Positions 37,176 through 48,243 of a stretch of DNA of 64,000 nucleotides are shown piece by piece. Origin of the DNA: Chaetoderma sp. LZ-2023a (lineage: Eukaryota > Mollusca > Caudofoveata > Chaetodermatida > Chaetodermatidae); NCBI GenBank assembly GCA_034401795.1, contig CM067370.1:61110369-61174368 (forward strand), written 5' to 3'. Position 1 is the first letter of the stretch. Each line of letters begins with the position of its first letter. The notes below the pieces were generated by a model. That model did no database searches, had not been told where the DNA came from, and saw nothing but the letters and a program-made list of their open reading frames with translations. The translations under genes were made by a program, and so were the position numbers.

Positions 37176-38859
37176 CTGTAGAACACAATCACACAGATAT
37201 TATGACCATGCACGGATACACACAAACTTTTATACAATTATCAGAGGACAGGAGTTCATAGAACTAGATAGGAAAGACATGTATGATTCTTACATCATCA
37301 GTATCAGAAAATAAAGAAGAGAAATCACTCACCCACCCCTTTTTGCTACATTTTAAACGTTGTCCAGATATTCACGATCACAACCAAAGTTGCAAAATCC
37401 TAGTGTACGGTCTAGGGCTGTGAGGTATACTGGTATTGTAACTTTCACCGGTTTTCTAGATGGGACTGTTCGAAAACCGGTGCCACAGTATCACGTTTTA
37501 GTGAAACTCAATATATGCCCATAAAAACAGACACATCGGAGGAATTGTAAATGTCAAGATAGCTCTTGCTTGTGAATAAACAATTTTTCAAGGGAGATAA
37601 CTCTGGCAAATATCGGCAGAATTTGCCAAAACAAAATCATGACACTTCGTCTATCCACAATACATCTGCTGAAAAAAACTGGTGAGTGTAGGTTTAAAAC
37701 TCTTCGAGATCTGCCCCGTACAAGAAAGTTTAGGAAAATTTTTAGCTTTTCACGAACACTGGCAAATATGGGCAGAATTTGCCGAAACGAAATCACGACA
37801 CTTCGTCTATACCAAACATATCTTCTGGAAAAAGAATTACGAGTGCTCTGGCTCAGACAAAAAAATCAGGCAGATGGATGCCATCACATAATATGACCAC
37901 GTTTTGCGTGGGCATATAAAAATGAAAACCGGATATTTATGAAAGAAGAACTCAATCTGGAAAGCTCTATTTTTAAGAATACATGTTACTGAGGGGAATA
38001 ATTTTCATTCGTACTACGAAAGTACATTATTAAACTGTATGATACGCATCTGAAGGCGTCAAGAGCGATCTTGTGTTTATGACATCTATGGCTATTATGA
38101 ATTCTGAGCGTGTGGTGTTCACTAACATCTGGAAACCATAGTAATTGAGGCTAGCCGATTTCCACCCAAGTAGGTAACACATTATACAGATTATTGGTAC
38201 CCTTTCTACAGATGAAGACTAGAAATTTATTTTTCAAGGCACCCATACAGGAAAGCTGTTGAATGCTTTCAATGTGATTTGAATGAAAGTATTGCTAATG
38301 ATTTAAATTCAAATTAATTTCACAAATTCAGCAGAAACAGTTTGTCATATCACACTCTGATGGGTAGCAGTTTCAGAGATTCAATTTAATTAACTTTAAC
38401 ACCATGTACGTTGATCACTTATGCATTAGCTATTCACTAAGATGATTGTTCATGTCAATGTCACATCATAGTGGTATATAATTGTATAACATTGTATATT
38501 TATATTTTGCTGTACAGTTAATCATACATGTAATTTTCTACTTGTAAATGTTTTTCTAAATGTAAATAATTGAGGCCCTCCGGAAGAACATTTTATAATT
38601 ATACTTAGTACCGGACATCAAGAATTTGCTGGCTGTCAACACTATCTACTTCAGTGTTCTTTACTCGAACTTATTAGAAATAATGATCGTGATACACCAT
38701 GGGTAGATGAATTTTTTATGGCTTTGTCAACATTTGGATGCAGACTCTTTTGTTGTACACTGCAACTACTGGGACTGTTTAAATATGTACTTGCAAGACT
38801 GCGCCTAACATTTGATAGTTTGGTGCCTGACAATGGGTGGGGGTCAAGACTGGGTGTTA

Positions 38860-38980
38860 GTGTTGGTGTTAATGCTGATCACTAACACCAAGCCAGGTGT
38901 TAACACCAGTAGTGTTAACACTAACATTGGCCGTGTTAACACTAATGCTGGTAGTGTCAGGGGTGTAGGAACGTACTCTG
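38860..38980. repeat. GTTAACAC-rich palindromic repeat
   Basis: Dense occurrences of GTGTTAACAC and TGTTAACACTAAC with alternating orientation, capable of several small hairpins. A related block lies at 40215-40560. Confidence 0.75.
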
Positions 38981-40214
38981 GGGTGGTTAATGAATGGGTG
39001 TGGCAAAAACTATGGGCGCCATGGGGATACACGATGGCAGAGGAAAAACCTGGGGAGGGGTGCGGCCCTCGCCCTTACCCCACCTGTTCATACGCCTATC
39101 TTCGAGTGTTAAATCAAACATGAATCCAGCTTTGCTTGAGATTTTAGTGTAAATTAAAAATACTATATTTTCTGTGTAATTTTATAAAGTACATAGCCCA
39201 TATGTATGCCGTTGGGGCACATTTGAATAAACTGATAATCTGCATTAAGATTAAACATTTTTAGACATATTTTTGTGTTGCGTACATATAGTGCCCCAGT
39301 CTCCCCTATGCCTAAAAAGACAAAGGCTTGGAATGCGGTGCTAAAGTGGGTAAATAGGTGAACTAGTCTTCAGGAATTTAAAATTTTCATTATAACTATG
39401 TTTTCATAGACTAGTCATTAACCTAAATTAAATGTTACCAGCAAACAGTTCTAAAGATTTACCACAGATATGTGTCAGACTTCAGTTTCGCACATCCGGG
39501 CATCTTCAGATCGGCCGCCATTAAAGTTGGGGTAAACTTACTACATGCTAAAGAGGACTGCCCATAGCAATGTCTCGTTTACATTTTCCATGACGCTCTA
39601 ACCATAAAATCATATATCTGAGTCTGTAATAACCCCGCCAGGTATCAGAAAACAAACATCACATCATGAGTGAATTTTGCAAGATAGTAAAGAAAATGTA
39701 ATTCACATTTTACGGCCCATTGCCTGTAATGTTAAATTAGCCCCTCCAAGAATGGCGTCGCTCCCAGTGTATTATGGGAAATTTGATTGTGATTACGTCA
39801 TCGCGATTCTATGAATACCATCACATATTTGTCTGATTATTTTGCAAGGGAGGTAATTCAACTAAAAATCGATGGTCATTTTATTTTAACTTAATTAAAT
39901 TGTCTATATTTCTAATATTTAATATCCGGTATGTTACATGTTTAAAAGGAGCGGAGTGCACTCTACGTGATAAACATGACACCTCTGGCTCTCTCTCTTC
40001 CTATTTGAGGTAAATAACTATTTTCTATATAGACCAAAAAATAAGCTGGTGTCCCACAATAAAGTACAGAGTTGGCATATGGCTATATAACGGTAAAGCT
40101 TGCTTTTCCTATTATGCGTTAACTTTTTGCTCACCAGTGGTGAGACTAAATTGTGCTGCATGTAAAAGATATTATGCTTTGACTTACTAACACTAACAAC
40201 AAGACTTGACCTCA

Positions 40215-40560
40215 ACACAGTGTTAACCTCTAGAGGTTAGTGTTAACACCAAACTAGACATAGCTATAAATGACAAAATTTTCATCTGCCAGTAAAAAGG
40301 TAAGCTAATAACTCATTCATATCAAGTAAATTAAGCTTATTTTATGCTGATTTGAATATCTGTTCCCCTTTTATTCGCTAATGACTTATGTAGAAATGAA
40401 GGCAAAAGCAGGGGTTGATATTAGACAATATTTGGTGTTAACACCAGGCGCTGTGTTAACACTAAATCTGGCATTAACACTAACACGAATGTCGAGGTCA
40501 AGTCTCGGTGGTATCTCAGTATTAGTGTTGCACTAACACTAACACCCAGACTTGACCTCA
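40215..40560. repeat. GTTAACAC-rich repeat with GACTTGACCTC flanks
   Basis: ACTTGACCTCAACACAGTGT at the left, GAGGTCAAGTCT inside and ACTTGACCTCAG at the right; in between GTTAACACCA and CACTAACAC copies. It appears to be a composite of palindromic units. Confidence 0.65.
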
Positions 40561-40620
40561 GCCAATGTCCTTAACAGGCACCTTGTTTCCAGGCTTTATC
40601 TATATATGATTAGAGCATAC

Positions 40621-40976
40621 CTTTGTCTCCATCCTCACCCTGCATGTCTGATGTCCATAATGTGAGATTATCTCTGAGCAGCTGCATGATCAATGTGGAA
40701 TCTTTGTATGATTCTTCACTTAATGTGTCAAGTTCGGCAATAGCATCATCGAATGCAGCTTTGGCTAATCGACATGCACGCTCAGGTGCATTTAAGATCT
40801 CGTAATAAAATACAGAGAAGTTCAATGCTAGTCCGAGCCTGATCGGATGTGTTGGTGCGAGCTCTGTCATTGCGATATCACTAGCGGCTTTATAAGCGAC
40901 AAGACTGTTCTCTGCGGCTTCTTTCCTATCAGTACCTGTTGCAAACTCGGCTAGATACCTGTGGTAGTCACCTTTC
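40621..40976 (-). CDS. YWHAE: 14-3-3 epsilon, main exon
   Basis: After G (completing the split Met), 118 codons read [20 protein letters not shown] ... [15 protein letters not shown], then one base before GTATGC. The sequence is almost identical to animal 14-3-3 epsilon. Phosphopeptide-binding residues are visible: Arg-Tyr in HRYLAE and Asn in [10 protein letters not shown]. Signature [21 protein letters not shown] is the family's second hallmark. 14-3-3 epsilon is a cytosolic dimeric adaptor binding phospho-Ser/Thr motifs in signalling, cell cycle and apoptosis proteins. ATG-like codons upstream of GDYH lie in the intron. Confidence 0.98.
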
Positions 40977-42177
40977 CTGAGAACAGAAAACAATGTTACA
41001 GGTGAATCGTGTGTGCATCACTCGTCTGCATAGGTGTCAGCCTTGACCTGTACACCGAGCAATACTATAACACTGTGCTTAAAAGTAATGGGGACTTGTA
41101 GCATGAGTAGATCAGTCAATACCAAACCCCACATGCTATTACTTTCAATAGAGCTGCTTGGTATCAACATTTCCATGACGATATCGGTATCATTGAGATA
41201 TATTATATAGGTAGTGATGTTATTTTTGCGGACAATTTTCCCAGAAAATTTTCCTAAAATTGAAAAAATGTGTGTATATTTTGAACCATAAAATATATAT
41301 ATATTCTGTGTGCGTGCGTGTATGTGGCGCCGTGGGTGTTTGTGTGGCGCTGTGGTCTGTTGGTGTCACAGTGTATGGGTGTGTGGTTAAGTTGGTGGGT
41401 GGGTGCAGGCACTGCAGGGCTGTCTGATTGTTTGTTTGAGACTGCCTGCTAATTTTTACCAATTTAAGTAAGGAAAAACTAAATGGGTATTTTTAAACAA
41501 ATTATTTTGAAAGTTTAATGACTAAAGCGGCAACTGTCACATTATATGCCCTTTACACCAGCTGATTTACATGTGACTAACTGAAGTGAGTAAGTTTCAT
41601 ATTTAGCTCAACAGTTCATTTTGGTCATTACAGATTTTGGTGTCTATCAGAAGTCATCTTTTATATTCCATCAAATATCAGGTGGGATCAAATAAATCAT
41701 CATCATGAAATATATAATGACTTACTTGTACTGGCATGTATGAAAATTACTTTTCAATTGTCTGATCATCAATCATCATGTTACATTCATCATCATCATT
41801 CTGAACTATAGTGATAGTGTAACCTGATGCAAGCCATTTCAGCCATGACAATAGATAACACAAATCTAAATCTATTAACTTATATTAGTAGCAAAAGCAT
41901 CGGTATTAATGCAATAGGGAAATAAAAATTTCCAATTGCATCGTTACGTGGCCGGAAAATTTCCCTGAAAAAATACATTGGTAGATTCTCCACGGAAAAT
42001 GTTCATTTTGGAAACCTTTCACACGGAAAATTTTCCGACAACTCTAAATTTAGGTGGAACTTGCCGAAACGAAATCATGACACCACTATATATATTCTCA
42101 GAAATGTTTAATGAATTTTAAGGTTTTCAGATCTTGCCGAAATGAAACCATGACACTCCGTCACAAACTAAAATGCC

Positions 42178-43118
42178 CACTGACAGACCTGGGGTCAAAT
42201 ACTTACGAAAGTATTTAAAGGCAAATGCAAATACTTCACATCGATTCAAACGCAAATGCAAATACTTTCAACTTTGTTCAAATGAAAGTGCAAATGAAAA
42301 TACTTTCAACTTTGTTCAAATGAAAGCGCAAATGAAAATACTTTCAACTTTGTTCAAATGAAAGCGCAAATGAAAATACTTTCAACTTTGTTCAAATGAA
42401 AGCGCAAATGAAAATACTTTCAACTTTGTTCAAATGAAAGCGCAAATGCAAATACTTTCAACTTTGTTCAAATGAAAGCGCAAATGCAAATACTTTCAAC
42501 TTTGTTCAAATGAAAGCGCAAATGAAAATACTTTCAACTTTGTTCAAATGAAAGCGCAAATGCAAATACTTTCAACTTTGTTCAAATGAAAGCGCAAATG
42601 AAAATACTTTCAACTTTGTTCAAATGAAAGCGCAAATGAAAATACTTTCAACTTTGTTCAAATGAAAGCGCAAATGAAAATACTTCCAACTTTGTTCAAA
42701 TGAAAGCGCAAATGAAAATACTTTCAACTTTGTTCAAATGAAAGCGCAAATGAAAATACTTTCAACTTTGTTCAAATGAAAGCGCAAATGAAAATACTTT
42801 CAACTTTGTTCAAATGAAAGCGCAAATGAAAATACTTTCAACTTTGTTCAAATGAAAGCGCAAATGAAAATACTTTCAACTTTGTTCAAATGAAAGCGCA
42901 AATGAAAATACTTTCAACTTTGTTCAAATGAAAGCGCAAATGCAAATACTTTCAACTTTGTTCAAATGAAAGCGCAAATGAAAATACTTTCAACTTTGTT
43001 CAAATGAAAGCGCAAATGCAAATACTTTCAACTTTGTTCAAATGAAAGTGCAAATGCAAATACTTTCAACTTTGTTCAAATGAAAGCGCAAATGAAAATA
43101 CTTTTCTAAAAGTATTTC
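42178..43118. mobile_element. MITE (ACAGACCTGGGGTCAAATAC end) expanded by a minisatellite
   Basis: The left end ACAGACCTGGGGTCAAATAC is followed by the hairpin AATACTTACGAAAGTATT (42198-42215). A 38-bp array follows, then another hairpin AAATACTTTTCTAAAAGTAT at about 43094-43118. The expected right terminus (inverse of the left end) is missing. Confidence 0.6.
42251..43105. repeat. Minisatellite, 38-bp unit, about 22 copies
   Basis: Unit pieces AAATACTTTCAACTTTGTTC and AAATGAAAGCGCAAATGA. Copies are nearly identical; the main variants are AATGCAAATAC versus AATGAAAATAC and GCGC versus GTGC. The unit is not a multiple of three, so the open frame at 42173-42361 is an artefact. Confidence 0.96.
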
Positions 43119-43845
43119 AAATGCTGTTCATTACTATAATAGCCATGCCAGATATAACTCTCATGATTTCTGAGAGGAAGTGGGTTAAAGAGTTGTACAC
43201 TGTATTATTACATGTAGCAGCAGGCAGCAGCGGCATTCAGTTAAATTGATCGCCAACTGTTCAAAAGTTACATATTCACATATAGAGTCAAACTCGTATT
43301 AACAGACCATCCAAAGGAGAAGAGCTTCTCACTTAAACCTTTAACACTCAAATTCTGAATATTTACCACTGGAATGACTAGCTCGGTAACGGCAATTATG
43401 GAATTAAGCACTAACTCAGAAGAAACAGAGTATTTTGTATGAGGTACATGTGGAACATTGTCTGTTTTAGTGAAAGTAAACCCTCCTATTCAGTCTCTTT
43501 CTTGCACAATTATAAGTTTCTTCCAGGTAGCTGGTGACATTTTAAACTGACCTTTATATTATTTTCTCAGGTTTTGAAAAGTTAGCCTACCTGAACCAGG
43601 CAACTTGATTTCAAAATATTTGACAGAAGGGACATTAAGGCAGGTGATCTTTTAGTATGGAACAGCTGTTGGAAATTTTGAAAATAATTTGACTGGAAGT
43701 GTTTGCTGCGTTAGAGGTCAGATGTTGTATTGGATATTATAAACATGTGGTCAATAAAGTAGACTTGACAGCAACTTATTCATTACGGTACTAAATATCT
43801 TAGCAGTGAAAGTTTGAATAAGGGGCCCACGTCAAAATTGTTGGT
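43106..43845. other. Intronic, diverged MITE halves
   Basis: Holds a half copy of the TTAA palindromic MITE (ACCTTTAACACTCAAATTC... at 43337; TTTACCACTGGAATGACTAG at 43362) and a half of the second hairpin family near 43676 (TTTTGAAAATAATTTGACTG). Confidence 0.55.
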
Positions 43846-44770
43846 GGGTGGTTTAGCAGTCTTTTAAATGAGATTGTGGACATTTTTGCAAGTGCAATAT
43901 GGCCGCCAAACACACTACATTTTGATTGGACCACAGCGCCCATGTTTTTTTGATGGATCAACTTCCCTTGAACAAATTTTAATGGCCCAAATTTCGCCCC
44001 GATCCCTTCAGCGGTATTGGGAGTTATTTTCGTGAAAACTAGGTCATCCAAGATGGTCGCTTAACCATTTGGTTAATCAAGTCCTCTTGAACAAACCTGG
44101 CTTACGTCTTTGCCTAGATGAGGTTTCATAAGTAGTGAATTGATTCCACAAGCCGTTTCGGAGATCTTTAGCCATTTCCTAAAATCGGCCGAAATCCAAG
44201 ATGACCGCTGGTCAAATTAGTCAATCGGCTTCATTTGAACAAACTTGGAGCCCTAAGGATGCTTACCATCAAATAAAAAAATCCAATATGCCCGCCAAAC
44301 GCTATATTTTGATTGGCCCATGGCGGCCATGTTTTTTGATGGACCTTCCCTTGCACAAACTTTATTAGCCCGTAAGCCCTAATCATATCTGCCAAATTTC
44401 GACCCGATCCGTTCAGGAGGTCGTTTTCGCTAAAACTAGGTAAACTAAGATGGCCGCCAAACCATTTGACCAAACAAGTTCCATTGAACAAACTTGGTTC
44501 AGCTCTTGCCCTCGATCATATTTCATGAGTTTTGCATCAATCCCCCTAACGGTTTTGGAGATTTTTAAAGATGTTTCCTAAAATCGGTCGAATTCCGAGA
44601 TGGCCACCGGTCAAATTGGTCGATCAGCTTCGTTTGAACAAACTTGAATCCCTATGCCCTAAGGATGCTTCCTACCAAATATAATTGAAATTGGCCCAGT
44701 GGTTCTTGAGAAGCTGTTTAAAGGAAGTCGACGGACGGATGGATGGTCGCCACGGCATAAGCTCAGCTAA
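43846..44770 (+). mobile_element. AACAAGAGGCCC family, 3' part with internal duplication
   Basis: Two related stretches (about 43890-44260 and 44275-44765) each carry (A/C)TATATTTTGATTGG-like, CCAAGATGG(T/C)CGC and CTTGAACAAA(C)TT pieces. It ends CACGGCATAAGCTCAGCTAA. Frames on the - strand at 43800-44051 and 44231-44491 are repeat translations. Confidence 0.65.
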
Positions 44771-45098
44771 TAAATTATACACATTCTTAGAGCTAAGATC
44801 TTTTGAGTTATGATTGCACTGAAAGTACTTTCTCAATTAGTAATAAATACCTTTTAGTCAACTTGTTTTCAAATGGACGTATGATTAATTTTCTACATTG
44901 TTGACTGATTTATTCCATTAAATAGTTAAACACTGATTTGCATAGTTTAAATCCACAAATCACCTTTTATTGCCCATATTCATTTTCCCCACACACAGCC
45001 ATTCCACTTATAATCACACCTGCCCTCACTGGCTAAACTCGCATTATTCCACCTATACTTGACCATCTCTTATATTTACTTTCATTATGAAATTTTGT

Positions 45099-45274
45099 TT
45101 AACCCATATGACCTTTTTTTTTTTTAGTTATTTTGAAATTAATTTGTCTGGAAACTGTTGCTGCCTAAGACAGCAACGTCTTCCATTCAAATTAATTAAA
45201 AAATATTCAACAGCTTTCCTGTATGGTTACATTCAAATTGTTTTAAATGCCAGTTTCATCGGTGAAAGGGTTAA
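45099..45274. mobile_element. Second TTAA-flanked hairpin MITE family, full copy
   Basis: 176 bp from TTAACCCATATGACC to GGTGAAAGGGTTAA. The centre forms an imperfect hairpin: ATTTTGAAATTAATTTGTCT...GTTGCTGCC with TAAGACAGCAACGTC...AAATTAATTAAAAAATAT. A related copy starts at 56836. Confidence 0.65.
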
Positions 45275-45685
45275 ATAAACTATGCATTTTCTTGTAGTTA
45301 AAATTTTGTTACTTTGAAAATTATTTGAAAGAAATTAATTTCTCCCACAGGAACCAATAATAGTCCTAGAGATGACCACAGACAGGTGCCACGACATAAT
45401 ACATGCAATAAAATAAATAGTTAAATTCATGACTCATAGTGAGACCAATATCCTGATTATTGAAGATGTTTACTTTAACAATTTAATTACGTAAGTCATT
45501 ATTTTATATCAATCGCGTGAAACAAGTCCAAGCTAATGATATCATGAAGTGGCGAGTACTTAATGAAGACATACCGATGATGTAACCATATATTCACTCA
45601 CTCGCACAAACTGGCATATATGCTTGTTGTCATGATCTACATCCTGGTTAAACGATTTGCTGCTCAAGCAATTATTTAATTATTA

Positions 45686-45973
45686 AACAAGAGGCCCAAT
45701 GGGCCTGTATCGCTCACCTGGAACATTGGCATTTCAACTAATCTTACTTAAGTTTTATATCCATCGGTGTAACAATCTCTGCTGGGTTTTTTGCATTAGT
45801 GATTTTGAACAATGTTTAAGTGAAAATAGATGATATCAGTGCTAACTACAGCTGGTTTCTTAACTGTCTCACTGCTGCAAGCCAGTGCAGCCAATAATTC
45901 CAATTTTCAAAAGCTCTTGACGTGTTGAATATTTTGAAAACAATTCGACTGAAAATTGGTGGCGGCTTAGTAG
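45686..45973 (+). mobile_element. AACAAGAGGCCC family, 5' end only
   Basis: Starts AACAAGAGGCCCAATGGGCC, follows the 24504 copy closely, and stops after the left hairpin arm (to GGCGGCTTAG). The next bases begin the unassigned two-gene remnant, so this may mark an insertion or deletion breakpoint. Confidence 0.7.
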
Positions 45974-46900
45974 TGTACTCAGGAGGGGTGGTTGGCTCTG
46001 GTAGATTGTTGAAGTTCGTCGGAAAGGCCATCTATAGTAGTCATGTTAAAGCCGCTGTTCCAGTCGCGGACGCAACATACTATTTGGTACCGTAGAGATG
46101 TTCGATGCGGCACCGCCGCAGCATCTAATTTTTTAACTCCTGCATGTCCACCCACCTGCTGGAGCCTTTGAGGTATTGCTGGCACTTTGGGTTTCTCTGT
46201 GGGGTACAGGGTGTGGAGCTTCAATATATGGTGGTACTCTTCATCACTGACCTGCCCATCCTCGGGAGCTTTGCTGACAGACTCGTCGATAGCCTGTAGG
46301 CTGCTCTGTGCCAGTGTTACATACTTAGCATACTTCTCCAGCTTCCTGGTGATCTGACGCTGTCCAACCGCCAATCCGGTGGTCAGAACAGTAGTGGCAA
46401 GGGTCACACCACCCAGCGGGATAGCGACAATAGCACCCACCCCTGTAGCGAGGGTAGCAACGGCACCCACACCAGCACTGGCTCCAATCACACCCGCAGC
46501 CGTGGTTGACTTCAGGGGCCAGTTGCTTTCGCAGCCGTGACATCTGGAACTTCACCTTGCCGCTCTGTTAGTAACCCCCCCCCCATTGGTGGAATTCCCT
46601 GGATTTATACTTTTGCACCCTCTCCTCTTCCCACTACAAAACTTCTACAGACTCATCACACTCGTCATCCAAGTAATCATACAAGTTTGGCCCTACAACG
46701 CCCTCATCCTGCCAGATGAGGCTGTCCCATTCTTGGACAGCGCTGTAGTCCCTTCATCTCCTTGCCTCTCTGGCGTTCTGTTCATACCAGCTCACCCACT
46801 GCAGTCACTCGCCTTCTTGTAGACAACACATTTCCTGTACCGCTATATCTGCCATGGCTGGAGGTGTGTGGCTCCTCTATCGCCTTTTTCCACAACTCAG
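45974..46900 (-). pseudogene. Unassigned hydrophobic/helical protein remnant
   Basis: Frame 45979-46491 on the - strand contains GASAGVGAVATLATGVGAIV, then AIPLGGVTLATTVLTTGLAV (Gly/Ala-rich hydrophobic hairpin), then a helical region QRQITRKLEKYAKYVTLAQS and DGQVSDEEYHHILKLH. Upstream - strand frames extend the protein through frameshifts (VKFQMSRLRKQL near 46540; EWDSLIWQDEGVVGPNLYD near 46720; MIYQTYRAFAELWKKAIEE near 46900). I recall similar uncharacterised proteins in cnidarian and molluscan genomes, often in repeat contexts, but cannot name the family. It is not in YWHAE coding phase. Confidence 0.45.
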
Positions 46901-47310
46901 CAAATGCCCGATAGGTCTGATATATCATCGTCATGATGGGGATAGGTCAATATGCAGTAGCAGTGTAAACTGTGCTGGCATAGACTAATGGTGGAGCTGT
47001 CAAACAGGTGATTTACGTGGGTGAACATGTTAGGGCTGATCCCTTTCCAGTTCACTGGTGGCTCCTGGCAGATATTCTATCACGTCCACCCCTACTTCAG
47101 TCAGTGAGTCACTTCCCGGTGGCTGATGTAACACATCGGCGTGTACATACGTGGTGGAATGCTGAACTACCTTGAAGAGAACCCATTCTATGCGATACTG
47201 AGCCGCACGTTTACCAAACTAGAGATGGTCTGATGGCATTCTCCCCGTTTTGGAGTAGCAATTGGACAATCGGTATGGCTATACACTCCATTTAATCCAT
47301 ATATATATAT
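46901..47310. other. Coding-like remnant continuation, unresolved
   Basis: The G+C-richer composition continues to about 47280, but no single frame persists. Probably more of the same decayed element. It ends in a short (TA)n run where the MITE inserted. Confidence 0.3.
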
Positions 47311-48217
47311 CGTAATTTCTCGACTAAAGGCCGCCCTCGAATATAGGACGTGCCCCAAATTTGACCAAAAAACTTGTATTCAAGTATAAGACGCTGTTAA
47401 ATTTAGAAAAAACGTACCTTTAAAAAAATCGAAAATTGGTATAAAAAATAACCATCACTCAGCGCTATGTTTAATGCATGACTAAAAATTATCATGGTGG
47501 AAGAGAAATGATTAAATAGGCCCGCCTAATATCGTGTATCTTCAATAAAGATTGTTTATTACATCAAAATCAATCAAATTTTGGCATAAAATATCTCCTT
47601 CAAAACAGAAATCACGTGATAGAAACAGATTGTAATGGCTCTTGAGTTTGGAGGCGCTGTGTGATCTTATGCGCTAACAGGAGTTGGTTATCTGGCTCTT
47701 TTGTGATTGGAGGCGCTGTGTAATCTTATGCGCTAACGGGAGTTGGTTATTATACGGGTACGGGAACATTCAGTTCCTATTGTGCAATGATGATATATAT
47801 AGCAATTTCCGAGTCCAGAATATTTAGATCCGAGTACTCGCTCTAATTAGAATAAAGATCTTTTGCGATTGGAGGGAATCACGTGATTTATACACGTAGC
47901 TTTTCTCGACGCCATTTTATGTCAAATTCTGATGTAATAAGTGATATGTATTAAAGAATAAGCAATATTTAGGCGCCCCAATTTAATAATTTCACTTCCG
48001 CTTGGTGTTTTTGGAGTACACATTAAACTGTCATCAGGCGGTGCGAATTGTCTAGGGTAACATTTAGTTCAATTTCCGTGGTATAATCTGTGACTTTTTA
48101 AGAAAAATTTTGACCCAAAAATGTGCGGAAGGAATGTTCTCGATTATAGGACGCACCCCCTTTTCTAGTACATGTATTTTGACAAAAAAACTGCGTCCTT
48201 TAGTCGAATTTTAACGG
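47311..48217. mobile_element. MITE between the two gene remnants
   Basis: Terminal inverted repeats: left CGTAATTTCTCGACTAAAGG, right GTCCTTTAGTCGAATTTTAA then CG (inverse CGTTAAAATTCGACTAAAGG). Both flanks are TA-repeat sequence. It contains a 66-bp tandem duplication (GGAGGCGCTGTGT(G/A)ATCTTA at about 47651 and 47711). No transposase. Confidence 0.7.
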
Positions 48218-48241
48218 TATATATATATATATATATACACA
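48218..48241. repeat. (TA)n microsatellite
   Basis: A short TA run immediately before the + strand remnant. It could look like a TATA box but is most simply the MITE target. Confidence 0.8.
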
Positions 48242-48243
48242 CA

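Larger units (their letters stand above)
37176..40620 (-). other. YWHAE: YWHAE last intron
   Basis: GTATGC donor and TACAG acceptor. It contains a pale duplication at about 37575-37830 (units of about 165 bp sharing CAGAATTTGCC(A/G)AAACAAAATCA and GACACTTCGTCTAT), a GTTAAC-rich repeat at 38860-38980, a shared repeat at 39742-39845 and another GTTAAC-rich piece at 40215-40560. Open frames at 37639-37896 and 38812-39123 are in these repeats. Confidence 0.7.

Noticed and set aside
40610..40993. 14-3-3 exon starting at its own ATG (40991-40993)
   Set aside because: The codons before KGDYH lie upstream of a clear TTCTGTTCTCAG acceptor; conserved sequence begins at the acceptor.
42173..42361. Repeat protein of AxxNTFNFVQMKAQM type
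   Set aside because: The 38-bp unit is not a multiple of three, so the frame closes by chance. It is a minisatellite.
43800..44491. Similar - strand open frames (IKFVQGK, FGGHI)
   Set aside because: They are translations of the AAGATGGCCGCC-type repeat; the same phrases occur at 25404-25694 and 63131-63505.
48221..48243. TATA box for the + strand remnant
   Set aside because: The TA run is the flank of the adjacent MITE insertion and is more simply a microsatellite.
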